A stretch of DNA of 10,104 nucleotides, from positions 1 through 10,104 of the forward strand of contig JBBIVP010000052.1 of assembly GCA_037439705.1 (NCBI GenBank), given 5' to 3'. The notes under the pieces were generated by a model. The model was not told where the DNA came from. It did no database searches and saw only the letters and a list, made by a program, of their open reading frames with translations. A program made the translations under genes and the position numbers. This document shows, one piece after another, positions 6,308 through 10,104 of this stretch. The DNA is from JBBIVP01 sp037439705 [NCBI: bacterium] (lineage in GTDB: Bacteria > JBBIVP01). Position 1 is the first letter of the stretch, and each line of letters starts with the position of its first letter.

Positions 6308-6336
6308 TTGACTTTTTTGACACAATGCGTTATAAT
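6308..6336 (+). promoter_or_regulatory. Strong sigma-70-type promoter of the membrane-protein/tldD unit (leaderless geometry)
   Basis: TTGACT (6308-6313), an exact 17-nt spacer and perfect TATAAT (6331-6336) give a near-consensus promoter. The ATG at 6343 begins 6 nt after the -10, so the transcript should start at or next to the initiation codon. An upstream in-frame ATG at 6325 lies before the -10 and would not be transcribed from this promoter. Confidence 0.8.
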
Positions 6337-6342
6337 TATTGT

Positions 6343-6699
6343 ATGATGAATGTAAAAGAAATAATGGTCAACATAAAAAAGGTAGATGTGGAGGAAATTT
6401 TTTCCTCCCTTCTGGTCGTCTTTCTTACAGTCTCTCTTCTCGTTTCAAGCGGGCTTTACTATTTTTTTGTGGGAAAGAATTATAAAGAAATGATTGAGCT
6501 CTTCTATTTTCCACCCATTCTTTCCCTTCAATTCCTTCTCACCCTTCTTTCCATATTCTCTCTCTGGATTTTAAAGAATAAACCGATCTCTTACGCAAAG
6601 CCGTTCAACCTCTTCCTTTTCGCCAATATCCTTATGGTGAATCTCAACCTCTTTGTTTCAGTCCTTCTGGTCATAATAGGGCTTTTATCCTATTTCTGA
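6343..6699 (+). CDS. Small integral membrane protein, about three helices, unknown function
   Basis: From the ATG at 6343 the protein has 118 residues. A short charged N-terminus (1-19, MMNVKEIMVNIKKVDVEEI) is followed by three hydrophobic segments at about 21-43, 57-77 and 88-116. The last is long enough for one long helix or two short ones. I recognise no family motif or catalytic residue. A longer frame starts at 6325, but that ATG precedes the TATAAT, so 6343 (or the adjacent ATG at 6346) is preferred. No Shine-Dalgarno motif is present, consistent with leaderless initiation. The stop lies 1 nt before the TTG start of tldD, so the two genes are almost certainly co-transcribed and may be functionally linked. 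The protein could be a membrane anchor or partner, but that is inference from position only. Confidence 0.75.
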   Translation: MMNVKEIMVNIKKVDVEEIFSSLLVVFLTVSLLVSSGLYYFFVGKNYKEMIELFYFPPILSLQFLLTLLSIFSLWILKNKPISYAKPFNLFLFANILMVNLNLFVSVLLVIIGLLSYF

Positions 6700-6700
6700 A

Positions 6701-8044
6701 TTGGGACTGAATTTCTCCTCATTACCCCTTGAGGAATCTCTGAAAAAAGTTCTGAAAGAATATGAAGATGGCGATATATTTATTGAGCGGAAGGGAGGAT
6801 TTAGAATAAAATTTGAAAACAAAAAGCCAGAACTAATACTTCAATTAAACGAAGAAGGTTTCGGAATAAGGGGAAGAAAGGATAAGGAAATCGCATATTT
6901 TTATTCAACAGGAATAATACCCGCTCGCCTTCTGGAAGGCGCAAAAAACCTGAAAGAAGGAAAGATACATGGCTATGATATTCCTCAGGAGAAACCTTCA
7001 GGAAAAGAAAAGGAGTATTCAAGAGAATCTGTCCTGAATGCAATAAGCTCTTCTCTGAAACTTCTTGAAAGGAAGGAAATTCTTTCATCAACTGTATTTT
7101 ATGAATTTTTGGAAAGGGAAATAGGAATTTTTACAAAGAGAGGATTGGTGACGGAAATTCAGAGAAGGGGATTCATGTTTTCAAAAGTTATTGTGTCGAA
7201 TGGAAAAATTTTTCAGACAGGTTATGAAATTGAGGGAGCCTCCTCGGATGCTCCGTTGAGAGGAATAAATCCGGAAAGGGTTATTGAAATTTCCATTGAA
7301 AGAGCCCTCACAAATTTTAAAGCTTTACCCCCTCCTCTCGGAAGGATGCCCGTGGTTATAGGAGGTGAAGCGGGTGGAACAATGATACATGAAGCTGTAG
7401 GACATGGATTTGAAGCAGACCATGTAGTTAAAAAAAGTTCTGTTTATGCTGGAAAAATAGGAGAAATGGTAGCATCTCCTCTTATAACAGTAGTTGATGA
7501 CCCGACAATTGAGGGGATGAGGGGAAGTTACTTATATGACGATGAGGGAATGCCCGCCAGAAGGGTTGTTTTAATAGAAAAGGGGATTTTGAAGGATTAC
7601 CTCTATGATAGTGCGTGGGCTGGAATGGCTGGAAGGGAAAGCAACGGGCATGGAAGAAGGGAATCCTACAGGTATCTGCCAATTCCGAGGATGTCCAATA
7701 CATTTATAGAAAGGGGAAGCATGAAAAAAGATGAAATTATCAGGGGGGTATGGAAAGGGGTATATGTGAAGAAAATGGGAGGTGGTGAGGTAAATACTGT
7801 AAACGGCAACTTCGTTTTTCATGTCCTTGAGGGCTACAGGATTGAGAACGGAAAAATTGGGGAACCGATTCAGAATTTTTCAATCTCAGGAAATGGTCCT
7901 GAGGTGTTAAAAATTATAGATGCAGTGGGAAATGACATTGGCTGGTCAGTAGGAAATTGCGGAAAAGCTGGACAACTGGTTCCTGTATCTGACGGCATGC
8001 CAACAATAAGAATACCCGAAATGATTGTTGGGGGGATTGAATAA
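6701..8044 (+). CDS. tldD: TldD-family metalloprotease (TldD/PmbA family)
   Basis: TldD pairs with TldE (PmbA) in a zinc protease that cleaves unfolded peptides; in enterobacteria it processes microcin B17 and degrades CcdA. This 447-residue protein has the metal-binding motif HEAVGH (230-235) within GGEAGGTMIHEAVGHGFEAD. The cysteine ligand position is C420 in GNCGKAGQ. Other family segments are VVDDPTIEGMRGSYLYDDEG (264-283) and NTVNGNFVF (365-373). It is a little shorter than the E. coli protein (about 480), mainly in the N-terminal domain. The first usable start is a TTG at 6701, 1 nt after the membrane-protein stop; no clear ribosome binding site is seen, so re-initiation is likely. No tldE/pmbA gene lies in the window. 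TldD rather than TldE is chosen because the full HExxxH and cysteine ligands are present. Confidence 0.9.
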   Translation: MGLNFSSLPLEESLKKVLKEYEDGDIFIERKGGFRIKFENKKPELILQLNEEGFGIRGRKDKEIAYFYSTGIIPARLLEGAKNLKEGKIHGYDIPQEKPSGKEKEYSRESVLNAISSSLKLLERKEILSSTVFYEFLEREIGIFTKRGLVTEIQRRGFMFSKVIVSNGKIFQTGYEIEGASSDAPLRGINPERVIEISIERALTNFKALPPPLGRMPVVIGGEAGGTMIHEAVGHGFEADHVVKKSSVYAGKIGEMVASPLITVVDDPTIEGMRGSYLYDDEGMPARRVVLIEKGILKDYLYDSAWAGMAGRESNGHGRRESYRYLPIPRMSNTFIERGSMKKDEIIRGVWKGVYVKKMGGGEVNTVNGNFVFHVLEGYRIENGKIGEPIQNFSISGNGPEVLKIIDAVGNDIGWSVGNCGKAGQLVPVSDGMPTIRIPEMIVGGIE

Positions 8045-8066
8045 AGGGCAATTTATCAATCCTGCA

Positions 8067-8081
8067 AAATAAAAATTATTT
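8067..8081. terminator. Very weak AT hairpin between convergent genes
   Basis: AAATAA-AAA-TTATTT forms a 6-bp stem made only of A:T pairs in the 31-bp gap between the tldD and nuoN stops, overlapping the nuoN stop codon. It could help end transcription from both sides, but it lacks the GC stem of a normal intrinsic terminator. Confidence 0.15.
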
Positions 8082-9518
8082 CCCCAAAATCATAAATGGA
8101 GTGATTGAAAGAAATCTGATGAGGTGGGCAGGATAGAGACCGAAATAGAGGATTTTAATAGAAAGGAGGAGGAGTGAAAATCTGAGAACCCATCTTTTTT
8201 CAATAACTTCATCTTTTGAAGGGGAATAGAAGAAAGAATAGATGAGAATTTTGAGATAATAGTAAAGAGCAACAACCGCACCCAGTAGAAGTAGTACCAC
8301 AGGAAGGATGTAACCGGAAGAAAGGGCAGATTTGAGCACATAAAACTTTGCCCAGAAGCCCGCTGTGGGAGGAATTCCTGCTAAGGAAAAGGCAAAAACG
8401 AGGAGCATGAAAGCAATGAACGGGTCTTTTTTGAATAAACCGCTCAAAGAATCTATAGAGGTCCTTTCAGAAGTTTCTGTTGAAAGGGCTGTTACAATTC
8501 CAAAGGCTCCGATGTTCATAAGCGAATAGATGATGATGTAAAAGCTTGCTGATTTTCCGCCATCTGATAGGTCTAACAGAGCAATCAGTATGAACCCAGC
8601 ATGCACTATACTTGAGTATCCGAGAAGTCTTTTGAAATCCTCCTGAACTATACCGAGAAGACTTCCCCATATAACGGTCAGGATTGAAAAGACATATACG
8701 GTCTGCTCCCAGACAGGAGAAAGACTTTGAAAAGCACCGTTGAGAAGCCTCAAAAGAACAGGAAAAGCAGAAGCTTTGACAGCAACGGACATAAATCCTG
8801 CTACAGGAGAGGGCGAACCCTGATAAACATCAGGAGCCCATATATGGAATGGAACGATTGCTATCTTGAAAAAGATGCCACTTACAAGGAATATATATCC
8901 AGCATAGATTAAAAGTGAATTCGGGTTAGATGAAATCCTCGCGGTGATATCTTTAAGAAGAACAAAACCCGTTCCACCAAAGGTAAATGCAATTCCCATA
9001 AGGAAAATAGCAGATGCAAATGAACCGAGGAGGAAATACTTTACACCCGCTTCAAAAGATGCCTCATCGTCCCTCAAAAATCCAGCAAGGATGTATAAAG
9101 GTAAAGATGTGAGTTCCAGCCCTATGAATATGGCAATCAGACTTCCTCCTCCAGCAAGAACGAGCATTCCGGCAGAACTGAAAAGGAGAAGGGCATAATA
9201 TTCGGGCTTTCTTTTCAGCCTTCTTTCATATTCAAATCCTGTAAGGACTGTAAATATGAGCGCAACAACCACAGAAACCTGGGCAGCAAGCGTGAGCCCA
9301 TCGTGAATGAAAGAATAATTCAATACGGTCAACGGATTTTTTGGAAGGAAGAAGAGCACAAAGAAAGAACCAAGTCCGGAAATAAGAGCAACAAACTTTG
9401 AAAGGTTTTCAAGAGTTCTTATCCTTGCAAAGAGAAGAATTAGCAAAGAAGATACAGAAAGAATTATAAATGGAATAAGGGGAAGAAGCGTTTTAACCTC
9501 AGAAGTTAATCTGAACAC
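8076..9518 (-). CDS. nuoN: NADH-quinone oxidoreductase subunit N
   Basis: NuoN is one of the three antiporter-like proton-pumping subunits of the complex I membrane arm. The 480-residue length and near-continuous hydrophobic segments (about 14 helices) fit. Residues equivalent to the conserved proton-channel charges are present: E135 in GLELTSLPLYILAGF, K218 in FFKIAIVPFHIWAPDVYQGSP, K248 in SVAVKASAFP and K391 in AGFWAKFYVL. KRLLGYSSIVHAGF (296-309) and AGIPPTAGFWAKF (380-392) are family signatures. The start is a GTG at 9518-9516, with GGAGGT 7 nt upstream inside the end of nuoM. Only 1 nt separates it from the nuoM stop, so the two are translationally linked. It is the last gene of the nuo operon here, with tldD converging 31 bp beyond its stop. 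Confidence 0.96.
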   Translation of the reverse strand: MFRLTSEVKTLLPLIPFIILSVSSLLILLFARIRTLENLSKFVALISGLGSFFVLFFLPKNPLTVLNYSFIHDGLTLAAQVSVVVALIFTVLTGFEYERRLKRKPEYYALLLFSSAGMLVLAGGGSLIAIFIGLELTSLPLYILAGFLRDDEASFEAGVKYFLLGSFASAIFLMGIAFTFGGTGFVLLKDITARISSNPNSLLIYAGYIFLVSGIFFKIAIVPFHIWAPDVYQGSPSPVAGFMSVAVKASAFPVLLRLLNGAFQSLSPVWEQTVYVFSILTVIWGSLLGIVQEDFKRLLGYSSIVHAGFILIALLDLSDGGKSASFYIIIYSLMNIGAFGIVTALSTETSERTSIDSLSGLFKKDPFIAFMLLVFAFSLAGIPPTAGFWAKFYVLKSALSSGYILPVVLLLLGAVVALYYYLKILIYSFFYSPSKDEVIEKRWVLRFSLLLLSIKILYFGLYPAHLIRFLSITPFMILGK

Positions 9519-9519
9519 C

Positions 9520-10104
9520 TCAAAAACCTCCGTATGGTTTTAATCCTTTAACAACATCAATGAAATTTCTAATTGATGGCTCTATTTTATCAAGAAATGT
9601 TGACGGATAGATTCCTATCCACAGAACGAAGAGGATTATGGAAAGGATTATAAAAATTTCAACAGGATTCAAGTCTTTAAGAGTTTTGTTCTCTTCAACC
9701 GTAATCTCTCCATGGAAAACCTTTTTGTAAGCCCAGAGCATATATCCTGCTGCGAATATCACTCCACTTGCACATATAATTCCATATACCTGTTTGAATT
9801 TTATTGCACCAGTTATAATCAGAAATTCACCTACAAATCCGTTTGTTCCCGGAAGACCTATGGAGGAAAGGGCGATTATAAGAAAAAGTCCGCCATATAC
9901 GGGCATTACCTTTCCAAGTCCGCCAAATTCAGAAAACATCCTCGTGTGTCTCCTGTCGTATATCATTCCCACAAGAAAAAAGAGGGCACCTGTTGAGAGT
10001 CCGTGATTTATCATCTGAAGCGTTGCACCTGTCAGGGACTGGAGGTTCATTCCAGAAATGCCAAGCACCACAAAACCCATGTGACTGACAGATGAGAAGG
10101 CAAT
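9520..10104 (-). CDS. nuoM: NADH-quinone oxidoreductase subunit M, C-terminal part (cut by window edge)
   Basis: The frame is open to the window edge and reads IAFSSVSHMGFVVLGI at its visible start, which is internal to NuoM. The ATG at 10080 is therefore an internal methionine, not the start. About 194 C-terminal residues are visible of a protein usually near 500. Signatures include LQMINHGLSTGALFFLVGM, YDRRHTR and SSIGLPGTNGFVGEFLI, the last with the glutamate of the NuoM proton channel, then GYMLWAYKKVFHGE and the final WIGIYPSTFLDKIEPS. It belongs to the complex I membrane arm, next to NuoN as in most nuo operons. Its last codons (Tyr-Gly-Gly-Phe) contain the GGAGGT ribosome binding site for nuoN. 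The missing N-terminus, and presumably nuoL, lie beyond the right-hand edge. Confidence 0.96.
   Translation of the reverse strand: MAFSSVSHMGFVVLGISGMNLQSLTGATLQMINHGLSTGALFFLVGMIYDRRHTRMFSEFGGLGKVMPVYGGLFLIIALSSIGLPGTNGFVGEFLIITGAIKFKQVYGIICASGVIFAAGYMLWAYKKVFHGEITVEENKTLKDLNPVEIFIILSIILFVLWIGIYPSTFLDKIEPSIRNFIDVVKGLKPYGGF
9526..9531 (-). promoter_or_regulatory. Shine-Dalgarno motif of nuoN
   Basis: Read on the minus strand, GGAGGT lies 7 nt before the GTG at 9518 and decides that GTG as the nuoN start. It is built into the last codons of nuoM. Confidence 0.8.

Larger units (their letters stand above)
6001..6342. other. Long non-coding region between acpS and the membrane-protein/tldD unit
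   Basis: These 342 nt are markedly AT-rich. They hold, in order: two diverged copies of a repeat (6027-6055 and 6103-6127), an AT-rich inverted repeat (6078-6144), a nested stem-loop candidate (6193-6282), a palindrome (6283-6299) and a strong promoter (6308-6336). No long open frame exists on either strand. A 30-codon frame (6219-6311) is preceded by purine-rich sequence but has weak support. No canonical rho-independent terminator for the upstream operon was found; AAAAAG-AAC-CTTTTT near 6150-6163 is a very weak AT hairpin. Confidence 0.7.

Noticed and set aside
6317-6322. TTGACA as an alternative -35 hexamer
   Set aside because: It matches the consensus better than TTGACT, but only 8 nt separate it from the TATAAT, far too short for a sigma-70 promoter.
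6325-6342. ATG 6325 as start of the small membrane protein
   Set aside because: It lies upstream of the TATAAT box and would not be in the transcript; the next ATG sits at the expected transcription start.
9712-10006. Plus-strand open frames opposite nuoM
   Set aside because: They are antisense to highly conserved NuoM sequence, and their translations look like reversed membrane-protein coding.
9520-10080. Treating the right-hand gene as a complete 186-residue protein starting at 10080
   Set aside because: The frame continues to the window edge and encodes IAFSSVSH before that methionine, a conserved internal NuoM segment.

Overview
The window comes from an AT-rich bacterial chromosome. Coding strands are purine-heavy, arginine is mostly AGA/AGG and ATA isoleucine codons are common, which would fit a thermophilic or anaerobic lineage. 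The species cannot be named from the sequence. The genes are bacterial: a sigma-54 activator, a PHA-regulator-type DNA-binding protein, AcpS, and NuoM/NuoN of complex I. No phage, IS, CRISPR or tRNA signature was seen.

Layout. (1) A minus-strand B12-binding radical SAM enzyme occupies 174-1583. Behind it, at the window edge, lies the start of another minus-strand reading frame whose ATG is one base out of frame. (2) A 99-bp divergent intergenic region at 1584-1682 carries back-to-back promoters. (3) A tight five-gene plus-strand operon runs from 1683 to 6000: PhaR-like regulator, NtrC-family response regulator, DUF72 protein, M20 metallopeptidase and AcpS. Gaps are 3, 12, -4 and -4 nt. (4) The only long non-coding stretch, 6001-6342, contains diverged direct repeats, AT-rich inverted repeats, a nested stem-loop and a palindrome directly upstream of a strong promoter. 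(5) A plus-strand pair follows: a small three-helix membrane protein (6343-6699) and TldD (6701-8044). (6) Converging on it from the right is the 3' end of a nuo operon, nuoM (cut by the window edge) then nuoN.

The strongest unusual signal concerns transcription and translation starts. All three recognisable sigma-70-type promoters have the same geometry: -35 hexamer, 17 nt, -10 hexamer, 6 nt, start codon. This places the expected transcription start on, or within a base or two of, the start codon, so three separate transcription units look leaderless. Genes inside the operons use other modes: Shine-Dalgarno motifs (M20 gene, nuoN), ATGA overlaps, or no visible ribosome binding site.

Functionally, the central operon joins two transcription regulators to housekeeping or peptide-metabolism enzymes. 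No PHA synthase and no histidine kinase are present, so the regulators' inputs and targets cannot be read here. The tldD unit has no tldE/pmbA partner in view. I see no clearly new multi-gene system. The leaderless promoter set and the structured 6001-6342 region are the parts most worth following up.
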